Notes: generated from the letters alone by a model not told the origin. 9,938 bases of DNA from an uncultured Bacilli bacterium (GCA_934215405.1 CAKPZU010000076.1:1-9938); one strand, 5' to 3'; positions 1 through 6,045 are shown, counted from the first letter of the stretch. Numbers and translations: made by a program.

Positions 1-2
1 TT

Positions 3-245
3 GTTAAAGATGGAGTTTATAAGGATTTAGCACCTAAAGATAAAAATATTTTTGCTTATGAAAGAGTATTAGATAATGAAATACTTCTTGTTATTTCATC
101 GTTTAATGATAAGGGTCAAATTTGTAAGGTAATGAAAAAGTATGAAAGCTATAAAAAAGAGATTTTATTAAATAATTATGATACTTTTGAAAATTATTAT
201 TTAAAACCTTATCAAAGTGTACTATTATATATAAAGAAAAAATAG
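3..245 (+). CDS. GH13 alpha-glucosidase family protein, C-terminal fragment
   Basis: Only the last 80 codons lie in the window; the frame is open to the left edge and ends at TAG. The translation contains FAYERVLDNEILLVISSF, then KEILLNNYDTF, and ends LKPYQSVLLYIKKK. This order (FAYxR, ELLV..NF, LLxNY, LxPYxxxxY) is the usual C-terminal beta-sandwich ending of GH13 oligo-1,6-glucosidases, alpha-glucosidases and trehalose-6-phosphate hydrolases. Those are cytoplasmic enzymes that release glucose from short alpha-glucosides. The catalytic barrel lies outside the window, so the exact substrate cannot be assigned. The next gene starts 9 bp after its stop with no terminator between, so the two are probably co-transcribed. 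Confidence 0.8.
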   Translation, partial: VKDGVYKDLAPKDKNIFAYERVLDNEILLVISSFNDKGQICKVMKKYESYKKEILLNNYDTFENYYLKPYQSVLLYIKKK

Positions 246-254
246 GGTAAAAGT

Positions 255-875
255 ATGGAAATAAAAACGATAAGTAATGAAATTAGTGATGTGTTAATAG
301 TTTCAAAAAGCAAATTTATTGCTTATCTTTTTCCATGTGATAATAAAGAAGAAGCAAAAGACATTCTTTTAAAACTAAGGGAAATGCATGTTGAAGCAAC
401 CCATATATGTTATGCTTATATAATAAATGAAGATAATGTATTACTTTATAAAGCAAATGACGATAATGAACCATCGCAAACGGCTGGAGCTCCTATATTA
501 AATGTCTTAAGGAAAAATAATTTAACAAATGTATTACTTGCAGTTGTTAGATACTTTGGTGGTATAAAACTAGGGGCTGGAGGATTAACTAGAACTTATA
601 GCAATGCAGCTGCTTTAGTGGTTAAAAATGCTGCAATTGTTACCTTAAAGGAAGCTTTACTTTATAAAATATATTTTCCTTATGATAAAGTAAAGGAAAT
701 AGATAAGATTCTTGAAATAAATAATATAGTAATTAATAAAAAAGAGTATGATGATAATATTATTTATTATCTTATAATAAAAGATGATGAAGTTGTAAAC
801 GACTTAAAGAAGAAGATTGAATATTTAAATGTTAAATTTGAAAAAATTGATAAAATAATGATAAGAGAAAATTAA
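255..875 (+). CDS. YigZ/IMPACT family protein (UPF0029)
   Basis: A 206-residue protein, the normal length for bacterial YigZ proteins. The N-terminal IMPACT domain shows SKFIAYLFP near residues 18-26, ATHICYAY at 48-55, DDNEPSQTAGAP at 69-80 and the signature VVRYFGGIKLGAGGLTRTYS at 97-116. The remaining part (about 140-200) matches the position of the small ferredoxin-like DUF1949 domain. Family members are cytoplasmic; the eukaryotic relative IMPACT modulates GCN2 signalling, but the bacterial role is not firmly established, although co-occurrence with translation and peptide-turnover genes is common. The ATG at 255 has only a modest AGGG (244-247) as ribosome site, overlapping the stop of the upstream glucosidase gene, so translational coupling is likely. 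Transcription ends in the hairpin at 875-895. Confidence 0.92.
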   Translation: MEIKTISNEISDVLIVSKSKFIAYLFPCDNKEEAKDILLKLREMHVEATHICYAYIINEDNVLLYKANDDNEPSQTAGAPILNVLRKNNLTNVLLAVVRYFGGIKLGAGGLTRTYSNAAALVVKNAAIVTLKEALLYKIYFPYDKVKEIDKILEINNIVINKKEYDDNIIYYLIIKDDEVVNDLKKKIEYLNVKFEKIDKIMIREN

Positions 876-901
876 AAGGAGCCTTGTGCTCCTTTATTTG
901 T
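875..901. terminator. Bidirectional terminator between convergent genes
   Basis: AAAGGAGC (875-882), loop CTTGT, GCTCCTTT (888-895): 8 perfect pairs followed by a T-rich tract on the plus side. On the minus strand the reverse complement is followed by TTTTAATTTTC-like sequence. The stem overlaps the last base of the YigZ-family stop codon and the stop codon of the convergent SGNH gene, so one hairpin probably serves both. Confidence 0.8.
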
Positions 902-1598
902 TTAACAAATATTTAAATAATTCGACATGACCATTTTTAGATAAATGGACACTATCTTGATAGTAAAATCTATTAGTATTATAATCAAAAAATTGCTTCA
1001 TATAATCCCATGGATCAATATATTTTAGTTTATACTCATTTGCAATTTCTTTGCTAGCATTTCTATAATCACTATATTTTAAGCCGCCTTCATATCTTGT
1101 TGGGCTTACAATATCATATTCAGAATAAGTGCAGTTTAAAATTATAATATTTACATTTTTATTAGCTTCTTTTAGCGTTTTAATAATATAACGATAGCTA
1201 TTTTTAAATGAATGAATATCATTAAGTGTTATTGGATTTTTGTTTTCTTCATCAAGTGGTGGTTGAAAATATTGATCATTATGGCCATAGGCAATAATTA
1301 CATAATCAAATTTACTTAATTCATTATGCTCCTTTAAATTATAAACAACACGACAACCATCAATGGCATTAGCATTATCCTTATATTCTTTATAAATGTT
1401 ACTACCTTCATACATATAAGTTAATGTTGTTCCACCAATTGCTGCATTTTTTAATTCATTAATATTTAATTCTTCCTTTAATAGAGTTGAATATGTTTTA
1501 TCATTTCCAATAGTTGCTTGGGCAGAAACTGAATCTCCAAGTATTAATAAATTTTTATTGAAAAAGAATTCTTTATTTATTTTATAAGTATCATTCAT
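894..1598 (-). CDS. SGNH/GDSL-type hydrolase, cytoplasmic
   Basis: A 234-residue protein carrying the SGNH hydrolase blocks in order: LLILGDSVSA (block I, nucleophile Ser23), AAIGGTT (block II glycine near residue 55), IIAYGHND (block III, Gly105 and Asn107) and DSVHLS (block V, Asp215 and His218). All catalytic and oxyanion-hole residues are present, so it is expected to be an active serine esterase, lipase or deacetylase. The substrate cannot be read from the sequence. There is no signal peptide; the N-terminus is polar, so a cytoplasmic location is likely. The ATG at 1598 is preceded by a strong AAGGAGG (1614-1608) at 9-nt spacing, which fixes the start. It is a single-gene unit convergent with the YigZ-family gene and divergent from the small membrane protein. 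Confidence 0.9.
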   Translation of the reverse strand: MNDTYKINKEFFFNKNLLILGDSVSAQATIGNDKTYSTLLKEELNINELKNAAIGGTTLTYMYEGSNIYKEYKDNANAIDGCRVVYNLKEHNELSKFDYVIIAYGHNDQYFQPPLDEENKNPITLNDIHSFKNSYRYIIKTLKEANKNVNIIILNCTYSEYDIVSPTRYEGGLKYSDYRNASKEIANEYKLKYIDPWDYMKQFFDYNTNRFYYQDSVHLSKNGHVELFKYLLNK

Positions 1599-1703
1599 AA
1601 GATTTGTCCTCCTTCTTGATTATAGCATACAGTATAATAAAAATATTAAAATATAGTAATAATAGCAATTTTTATCTAGTAAAATGAAATAGGAGGTAGT
1701 TTT
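1599..1703. promoter_or_regulatory. Divergent intergenic region with opposed TATAAT boxes
   Basis: This 105-bp gap must drive both the SGNH gene (minus) and the small membrane gene (plus). It holds a perfect TATAAT on the plus strand (1633-1638) and a perfect TATAAT on the minus strand (1624-1619) preceded by TGC, an extended -10. The two form an inverted repeat, ATTATA-8 bp-TATAAT. No good -35 is seen for either. The minus-strand box would put the start at about 1612, inside the SGNH ribosome site, so a box slightly upstream, such as TATACT (1636-1631), may be the real one. Confidence 0.35.
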
Positions 1704-1946
1704 ATGAATATCATTAAGAAAATTTGGCCGTTTTCATTTAACACTACAAGCGTTGGAAATTTATTAGTAAAGGCAATATTATATGTTATTATTACAGGAT
1801 TATTCATTACATTAATGGCTTTGCTTGGAACTATAAAAATACTAAATGTTATTGTATTTATTATTTCACCATTAGTAAGCTTATATGCTTTATTAGGACT
1901 TGTAATTCTCTTACTTGATTATTTTAAAATATTTAAGGAAAAATAG
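1704..1946 (+). CDS. Small two-helix membrane protein, function unknown
   Basis: An 80-residue protein that I cannot place in a characterised family. A basic, aromatic N-terminus (MNIIKKIWPFSF) is followed by two hydrophobic segments at about residues 20-46 and 48-72. It ends in a charged tail, DYFKIFKEK. The positive charges on both ends and the short connector suggest a helical hairpin with both termini in the cytoplasm (inference). The gene looks real: ATG at 1704 sits 7 nt after a perfect AGGAGG (1691-1696), and it has its own terminator overlapping the stop codon. It is probably transcribed alone from the divergent region upstream. Confidence 0.8.
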   Translation: MNIIKKIWPFSFNTTSVGNLLVKAILYVIITGLFITLMALLGTIKILNVIVFIISPLVSLYALLGLVILLLDYFKIFKEK

Positions 1947-1970
1947 TGAAAGTACTATTTTTTTCTTTTA
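1939..1970 (+). terminator. Rho-independent terminator of the small membrane gene
   Basis: AAAAATAGT (1939-1947), loop GAAAGT, ACTATTTTT (1954-1962): 9 pairs running into a T-rich tail with one C (TTTTCTTTT). The left arm contains the TAG stop codon. The stem is AT-rich and so only moderately stable, but the geometry is standard. Confidence 0.7.
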
Positions 1971-1978
1971 GCAAATTG

Positions 1979-1984
1979 TATAAT
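1979..1984 (+). promoter_or_regulatory. Candidate -10 box for the M42 peptidase gene
   Basis: A perfect TATAAT lies 26 nt before the peptidase ATG, just after the preceding terminator. A start near 1991 would leave a very short 5' leader whose first bases are the AAGGAG ribosome site. No convincing -35 is present at 16-18 bp, so the call rests on the -10 and its position between a terminator and the gene. Confidence 0.35.
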
Positions 1985-2004
1985 TATTTTAAGGAGTTGA
2001 TAAT

Positions 2005-3036
2005 ATGATTAATTTTAATTTGGATTTATTTAAAACAATTTCTAAGGATGTATTTTTATGTGATTCTCCTACAGGTTATACAAATAGAATAATTAAGGTA
2101 GTAGAAAAATATATTAAGCAATATGGCTATGATTATAAAATATTGAATAATGGAGCTTTAGAGGTATTTATTAAAGGAAAGGATTCTAGTAAGCTTGTAG
2201 CAACTAGTGCTCATTGTGATACTTTAGGCTTAATGGTAAGATCAATAAAAGGTAATGGAAAGCTAGCTCTTACTTGCTTAGGAGGTCCAGTTACTCCAAC
2301 ACTTGATGGTGAGTATTGTACTATTTATACAAGAGATAATAAAAAATATACAGGAACTATTTTATCAACATCTCCTGCAGCTCATGTATTTAGTGATGCT
2401 AATAGTAAAAGCAGAAGCATTGATAATTTAGAGGTACGATTAGATGAAATTGTTAATAATGCTGAAGATGTTAAAAAGCTTGGCATTGAAAATGGTGATA
2501 TAGTTTGCTATGATCCTAAGTATTTAGTAACAGACACTGGGTTTTTAAAAACAAGATTTATAGATGATAAAGCATCAGTAGTAGTTTTATTAATGCTCCT
2601 TGATTATACAAGTAAAAATAAAATTCAATTTAAATATGATACAAAAATTTATTTTGTAGTATATGAAGAAGTTGGCCATGGTGCTTCAATGGTTGATAGA
2701 AATATAGGTGAATTTGTTACATTAGATATGGGCTGTGTTGGCTTAGATTTAGCTGGAAATGAATATGCTGTTTCTATTTGTGCTAAAGATTCAGGTGGAC
2801 CATACGATTATGATTTAACAACAAAGCTTATTAATCTTGCTAAGGATAATAAACTTAATTATACAGTTGATATTTTCCCTTATTATGGTTCAGATATTGG
2901 CGCTGCATCACGCTCTGGTGTTGATTTTAAAGGTGCACTAATAGGTAGTGGTGTTTCAGCAAGCCATGGAATGGAAAGAACACATATTCAAGGAATTGAA
3001 AACACTTTGAAATTAATTTATTTATATTTAATATAA
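2005..3036 (+). CDS. M42 family metallo-aminopeptidase
   Basis: A 343-residue protein with the full co-catalytic metal set of the M42 (PepA/TET-type glutamyl aminopeptidase/endoglucanase) family. It shows SAHCDTLG (His70, Asp72), RFIDDKAS (Asp187/188), YEEVGHGA (catalytic Glu221, ligand Glu222), TLDMG (Asp241) and SASHGMERTH (His321). The GSDIGAA motif near residue 295 and the terminal IQGIENTLKLIY helix are also typical. Members are cytoplasmic, usually form large oligomers and trim peptides released by proteases. Side-chain preference cannot be deduced here. Length is normal. The ATG at 2005 follows AAGGAG (1991-1996) by 8 nt. It is flanked by a terminator before and a long hairpin after, so it is probably monocistronic. 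Confidence 0.95.
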   Translation: MINFNLDLFKTISKDVFLCDSPTGYTNRIIKVVEKYIKQYGYDYKILNNGALEVFIKGKDSSKLVATSAHCDTLGLMVRSIKGNGKLALTCLGGPVTPTLDGEYCTIYTRDNKKYTGTILSTSPAAHVFSDANSKSRSIDNLEVRLDEIVNNAEDVKKLGIENGDIVCYDPKYLVTDTGFLKTRFIDDKASVVVLLMLLDYTSKNKIQFKYDTKIYFVVYEEVGHGASMVDRNIGEFVTLDMGCVGLDLAGNEYAVSICAKDSGGPYDYDLTTKLINLAKDNKLNYTVDIFPYYGSDIGAASRSGVDFKGALIGSGVSASHGMERTHIQGIENTLKLIYLYLI

Positions 3037-3044
3037 ATTATAGA

Positions 3045-3073
3045 AAATATTTTGCCAATATGGTAAAATATTT
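3045..3073 (+). terminator. Long hairpin between the M42 gene and tRNA-Gly
   Basis: AAATATTTTGCCA (3045-3057), loop ATA, TGGTAAAATATTT (3061-3073): 13 pairs with a single G-T. It is followed by ATAT and the tRNA 5' end at 3078. It could terminate the peptidase transcript, but the T-tract is short. The right arm also contains TGGTAAAAT (3061-3069), which fits an extended -10 for the tRNA, so terminator and promoter may overlap. Confidence 0.55.
3061..3069 (+). promoter_or_regulatory. Candidate extended -10 of tRNA-Gly
   Basis: TGGTAAAAT matches the TGN-extended -10 form and would start transcription near 3076, two bases before the mature tRNA. No -35 of TTGACA type lies at 17 bp. TTGCCA at 3052-3057 is only 6 bp upstream, too close to this -10. 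The assignment is therefore tentative. Confidence 0.35.
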
Positions 3074-3077
3074 ATAT

Positions 3078-3151
3078 GCAAGCATAGTTTAGTGGTAGAA
3101 CTTTAGCTTCCCAAGCTAACCGTGCGGGTCCGATTCCCGTTGCTTGCTCCA
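3078..3151 (+). tRNA. tRNA-Gly (anticodon CCC)
   Basis: A 74-nt cloverleaf with encoded CCA. The acceptor stem GCAAGCA pairs with TGCTTGC, then discriminator T and CCA. D-stem GTTT/GAAC has loop AGTGGTA, keeping G18G19. The anticodon stem TTAGC/GCTAA encloses TTCCCAA, giving anticodon CCC, which reads GGG glycine codons. The T-stem GCGGG/CCCGT encloses TCCGATT. The T-loop has C where almost all elongator tRNAs have U55 (normally TTCGATT); otherwise the fold is regular. The anticodon and the T discriminator agree with glycine. Confidence 0.93.
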
Positions 3152-3160
3152 TTGCTAAGT

Positions 3161-3192
3161 AATTATCTAATTCTTTGAATTAGATAATTTTA
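3161..3192 (+). terminator. Terminator after tRNA-Gly, before the SDR gene
   Basis: AATTATCTAATTC (3161-3173), loop TTT, GAATTAGATAATT (3177-3189): 13 perfect pairs followed by TTAATAT. It lies between the tRNA and the SDR gene, with only 25 nt from the end of the stem to the ATG at 3215. I see no promoter in that gap, so downstream expression may depend on readthrough. Confidence 0.7.
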
Positions 3193-3214
3193 ATATAAAA
3201 GGAGAAAAAAGTTT

Positions 3215-3991
3215 ATGAAGATAACATTAATTACTGGTGGTGCAAGTGGACTTGGAAAAGAACTTGCAAATCTTTATGGGAAAGATAACAATAATTTATT
3301 AATCGTTGATATTAATGAAGAAAACTTAGAAAAAGTTAGTGAAGATTTAAGAAAATTATATCCAAATATAAATGTTTTTACATTTAAAGCCGACCTATCA
3401 AAAGTTGAAGATATGAAAAAGGTTTATGAGTTTACAAAAGAAAATGATTTCTTTGTAAATAACTTATTTAATTGTGCTGGGTTTGGTGATTGCACAGACT
3501 TTAAAGATATGGATATAGATAAGCAATTAAAAATGACAGAGGTTAACTGTAATGCTCCTTTATATTTTTCAAGAGTGTTTTTAGATAATATGCTTAAAAA
3601 TAATGAGGGCCATATTATAAATGTTTCTTCAATTGCCGGCTTATATCCAGGGCCTTATATGCTAACATATCATTGTACAAAAAGCTTTGTTTATAATTTT
3701 TCATTAGCTTTAAGCTTTGAACTTAGAAAGACAAATGTAAAGGTATTAACACTATGCCCAGGTCCATTTAATTCAAACTTTGTTTCAAAGGCCCATAATG
3801 ATTATACATTTAAATTAAAAAAGCCTCTTGAAGCAAAGGATGTTGCTTTAATTGCTAAAAAGCAATCATTAAAAGGAAAGAATTTATATATAATTGGTGC
3901 AGGTAATAGAATTCAATACTTCTTTTCAAGATTTGCTCCACATAATTTTATTTTAAAAACTAGTGCAAAAACATTGAAGAAAGATATTTAA
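3215..3991 (+). CDS. SDR family NAD(P)-dependent oxidoreductase
   Basis: A 258-residue classical short-chain dehydrogenase. The Rossmann glycine motif TGGASGLG is at residues 7-14, an acidic residue follows beta-2 (VDIN, Asp32), and NCAG is at 86-89. Asn111 sits in VNCNAP, the active-site Ser139 is in INVSSIAG, and Tyr152/Lys156 form YHCTK. CPGPFNSNF near residue 181 is the cofactor-closing segment. All four tetrad residues are present, so it should be active. Asp32 leans toward NAD(H) rather than NADP(H) (inference). It resembles the broad COG0300 group, whose substrates are mostly unknown. The C-terminal 25 residues are basic and hydrophobic and could touch the membrane. The start follows AAAAGGAG by 10 nt. 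It is the first gene of a three-gene run after tRNA-Gly. Confidence 0.92.
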   Translation: MKITLITGGASGLGKELANLYGKDNNNLLIVDINEENLEKVSEDLRKLYPNINVFTFKADLSKVEDMKKVYEFTKENDFFVNNLFNCAGFGDCTDFKDMDIDKQLKMTEVNCNAPLYFSRVFLDNMLKNNEGHIINVSSIAGLYPGPYMLTYHCTKSFVYNFSLALSFELRKTNVKVLTLCPGPFNSNFVSKAHNDYTFKLKKPLEAKDVALIAKKQSLKGKNLYIIGAGNRIQYFFSRFAPHNFILKTSAKTLKKDI

Positions 3992-4006
3992 AGGAGGAAT
4001 AATTCA

Positions 4007-4492
4007 ATGAATGAAAATGAAAGAAATAAACATGAAAGCACAAAAAAAACAATAAAGATTATTGGCTTTATTTGTTTAATAGTTGGCTTTGTTTGTACTG
4101 TAATAGGTATGGTTAGCTTCTTTTCAAGCTTTATGAATAATACTATTCCAACTCTTTTCTTTATGTCTTTTATAGGATTACCATTATTTTCAGTTGGACT
4201 TGGCCTATTAATATTTGGATATCGTAAAGAAATAATGCGTTATGGTAAAAACGAAAGTGTTCCTATTATTAATGAAGCAAGCAAGGAAGTGGCTCCAGCT
4301 ATAAAAAATGTCGTTAATGCAATAAAAGATAGTGATGGTATTGAATGCCAATACTGCCATACCTTAAATGAAAAGGATAGTAAGTTTTGTAAAAGCTGTG
4401 GTCGAAGCTTAGTTAGAATATGTCCAAATTGTCAAAACGAGGTTGCAAATGACGCATTATATTGTGACCATTGTGGTAAAAAGCTAGATTAG
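4007..4492 (+). CDS. Membrane protein with double zinc ribbon
   Basis: A 161-residue protein with a short charged N-terminus and two transmembrane segments at about 16-41 and 49-72. A linker of about 40 residues leads to two tandem zinc ribbons at the C-terminus. The first uses Cys114-Cys117 and Cys128-Cys131, the second Cys139-Cys142 and Cys153-Cys156. Both have C-x2-C-x10-C-x2-C spacing, and the second pair of each is CxxCG. The layout suggests a membrane-tethered protein with its ribbons in the cytoplasm (inference); function unknown. AAGGAGG (3991-3997) starts on the last base of the SDR stop codon and stands 9 nt before the ATG, so the gene is in an operon with the SDR gene. Confidence 0.88.
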   Translation: MNENERNKHESTKKTIKIIGFICLIVGFVCTVIGMVSFFSSFMNNTIPTLFFMSFIGLPLFSVGLGLLIFGYRKEIMRYGKNESVPIINEASKEVAPAIKNVVNAIKDSDGIECQYCHTLNEKDSKFCKSCGRSLVRICPNCQNEVANDALYCDHCGKKLD

Positions 4493-4496
4493 TTTT

Positions 4497-5150
4497 ATGA
4501 AATACAAATTAGTAATGTTTGATCTTGATGGAACAGTTCTTAATACTATTAATGATTTAGCAAATAGTATGAATTATGTTTTATCTAAATACAATATGCC
4601 TCTACATTCTATTGAAGATATAAAGCAATACTTAGGAAATGGCATAAGAAGGCTTGTAGAATTAAGCGTTAAAGAAAATACAAGCAATGAAGAAATAGAA
4701 AAAGTATATCATGATTTTTTAGCATATTATGAAGTACATTCACTAGATGAAACAAAGCCTTATGATGGAATAATTCAACTATTAACAAAATTAAAGGAAA
4801 AAGGCTGTATACTGGCAATGATATCAAACAAAGCAGATATTGTTGTTCAACAATTAGCTAATAGATTCTTTAATGGTATATTTGACTATGTTGTTGGTGA
4901 AAAAAATAATATTCGTAAAAAGCCTTACCCTGATAGTGTTATTGAAGTAATGAAAAAATACGAAATAAGCAATCAAAATGCTATATATATTGGCGATACA
5001 GAGGTTGATTCATTAACGGCAATTAATGCTAAAATTGATTGTATTATTGTCACTTGGGGCTTTAGAAAAAAAGAATACTTAGAGACTTTAAAGAAAACTT
5101 TTTTAGTAAATCAAGTTGATGAAATTTATAAAATAGTTATAAATAGCTAG
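4497..5150 (+). CDS. HAD superfamily phosphatase, Gph/PGP-like
   Basis: A 217-residue HAD subfamily IA hydrolase. Motif I is MFDLDGTVLNT (nucleophile Asp9, acid/base Asp11), motif II is Ser110 in MISNK, motif III is Lys142 in KKPYPDS, and motif IV is IGDTEVD (Asp167, Asp171). The helical cap lies between residues 15 and 85. Relatives include phosphoglycolate phosphatase and pyrophosphatase PpaX; the actual substrate is undetermined. The ATG is 4 nt after the stop of the zinc-ribbon gene and has no recognisable Shine-Dalgarno sequence, so it probably relies on translational coupling. No strong terminator follows; only a weak AAACT/AGTTT stem (about 5159-5179) precedes the rpsD promoter. Confidence 0.9.
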   Translation: MKYKLVMFDLDGTVLNTINDLANSMNYVLSKYNMPLHSIEDIKQYLGNGIRRLVELSVKENTSNEEIEKVYHDFLAYYEVHSLDETKPYDGIIQLLTKLKEKGCILAMISNKADIVVQQLANRFFNGIFDYVVGEKNNIRKKPYPDSVIEVMKKYEISNQNAIYIGDTEVDSLTAINAKIDCIIVTWGFRKKEYLETLKKTFLVNQVDEIYKIVINS

Positions 5151-5177
5151 ATTTGTAGAAAACTCATAAAAAATAGT

Positions 5178-5206
5178 TTGACACACTAGAAGATTTATTG
5201 TAAAAT
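5178..5206 (+). promoter_or_regulatory. Consensus sigma-A promoter of rpsD
   Basis: A perfect -35 TTGACA (5178-5183), a 17-bp spacer and a near-perfect -10 TAAAAT (5201-5206). The predicted start is near 5213, which gives rpsD a leader of about 164 nt. Confidence 0.88.
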
Positions 5207-5212
5207 TATATA

Positions 5213-5376
5213 GCGTGAAATCGCAGCACATATGTACAAACTGTCATGTGGTCTTCAACATTTTGCATTATAAGTAGCTATGCTGAAAAGTGAAAGTATT
5301 AATGAAGATATTCGAGATTTGGAATATATGCTATTGATGATTTTAGCAAAGTAATCGACAATAGGAGGAAAATTAA
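5213..5376 (+). promoter_or_regulatory. Structured rpsD leader, probable S4 autoregulatory site
   Basis: This 164-nt untranslated leader has several possible helices. CACAT (5227-5231) pairs with ATGTG (5246-5250). Immediately after, GTCTTC (5251-5256) pairs at long range with GAAGAT (5304-5309). ATATTC (5308-5313) pairs with GAATAT (5322-5327), sharing two bases with the previous helix, so those two may be alternatives. CTATTG (5331-5336) pairs with CAATAG (5359-5364), which takes in the first two bases of the AGGAGG ribosome site (5363-5368). Autogenous repression of rpsD by S4 through a leader is established in Bacillus subtilis. That this leader does the same is inference. No T-box core motif is present. 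Folding was done by eye. Confidence 0.55.
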
Positions 5377-5988
5377 ATGTCACGTTACACAGGTTCTACA
5401 TGGAAGCTTTCAAGAAGAACTGGTTACTCTATTTTAGAGACAGGAAAAGAATTAGTTAAACGTCCTTATGCACCAGGTCCTCACGGAAAAGATAAAAGGA
5501 AAAAAGTTTCTGAATATGGAAAGCAATTAAATGAAAAGCAAAAAATTAGATACATTTATGGTGTATCAGAAAAGCAATTCCGTCGTCTTTATGAATTAGC
5601 TAAGAAGGCTAACGGAGTTACTGGTGAAGAATTCTTAAAGATTCTTGAATCAAGATTAGACAACTTAGTATATCGTATGAGTATCGCAAGAACTAGAAGA
5701 CTTGCAAGACAATTAGTTACTCATGGTCATATCCTAGTTGATGGCAAGAAAGTTGATATTTGTTCATATCTTGTTAAACCAGGACAAGTTATCACAGTTA
5801 AGGAATCATCTGCTAAAATTGTACCAATCGTTGAATCAGTTGAATTAGTTGGAACAATTATACCTCAATATGTATCATTTGATAAAGAAAATTTAAAGGG
5901 TACTTATGTAAGATATCCTGAAAGAAAAGAATTATCAGCTGATATCCACGAAGAATTAGTAGTTGAATTCTACAACAAAATGTCTTAG
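5377..5988 (+). CDS. rpsD: 30S ribosomal protein S4
   Basis: A 203-residue S4 of standard length that binds 16S rRNA early in small-subunit assembly. The N-terminus RYTGSTWKLSRRTG and the segment KRPYAPGPHG match Bacillus-type S4. The N-terminal domain has no cysteines, so it is the zinc-free form. The S4 RNA-binding domain spans about 92-155, with ESRLDNLVYR, ARTRRLARQLVTHGHILVDG and SYLVKPGQ. The ending VEFYNKMS is normal. The ATG is 8 nt after AGGAGG. Monocistronic, with its own promoter, leader and terminator. Codon use is less AT-extreme than that of its neighbours (for example CGT and ATC codons), as expected for a highly expressed gene. Confidence 0.98.
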   Translation: MSRYTGSTWKLSRRTGYSILETGKELVKRPYAPGPHGKDKRKKVSEYGKQLNEKQKIRYIYGVSEKQFRRLYELAKKANGVTGEEFLKILESRLDNLVYRMSIARTRRLARQLVTHGHILVDGKKVDICSYLVKPGQVITVKESSAKIVPIVESVELVGTIIPQYVSFDKENLKGTYVRYPERKELSADIHEELVVEFYNKMS

Positions 5989-6010
5989 TATTAATTTACA
6001 AAATAATAAT

Positions 6011-6038
6011 AAAACCGCATCAGAAATGGTGCGGTTTT
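6011..6038. terminator. Bidirectional terminator, rpsD and convergent MFS gene
   Basis: AAAACCGCATC (6011-6021), loop AGAAAT, GGTGCGGTTTT (6028-6038): 11 pairs with one T-G wobble and a GC-rich core. T-tracts lie on both sides: TTTTAATG on plus, TTTTATTATTATTTTG on minus. It serves rpsD from the left and the minus-strand transporter, which ends at 6046, from the right. Confidence 0.92.
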
Positions 6039-6045
6039 AATGTTC

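Noticed and set aside
3078..3215. tRNA-Gly or tRNA-Pro as integration sites of a mobile element
   Set aside because: No integrase gene and I noticed no partial copy of either tRNA 3' end in the window; flanking genes look chromosomal.
5151..5177. Terminator after the HAD phosphatase gene
   Set aside because: Only a weak 5-bp AT stem (AAACT/AGTTT) with a large loop and no T-run; not strong enough to call.
5301..5340. Short ATG frame in the rpsD leader (MKIFEIWNICY then TGA)
   Set aside because: No ribosome binding site and the segment is part of the proposed leader pairing.
5213..5376. T-box leader upstream of rpsD (tyrS lies beside rpsD in Bacillus)
   Set aside because: No conserved T-box core or antiterminator and no terminator before rpsD; the downstream gene is S4, so S4 autoregulation fits better.
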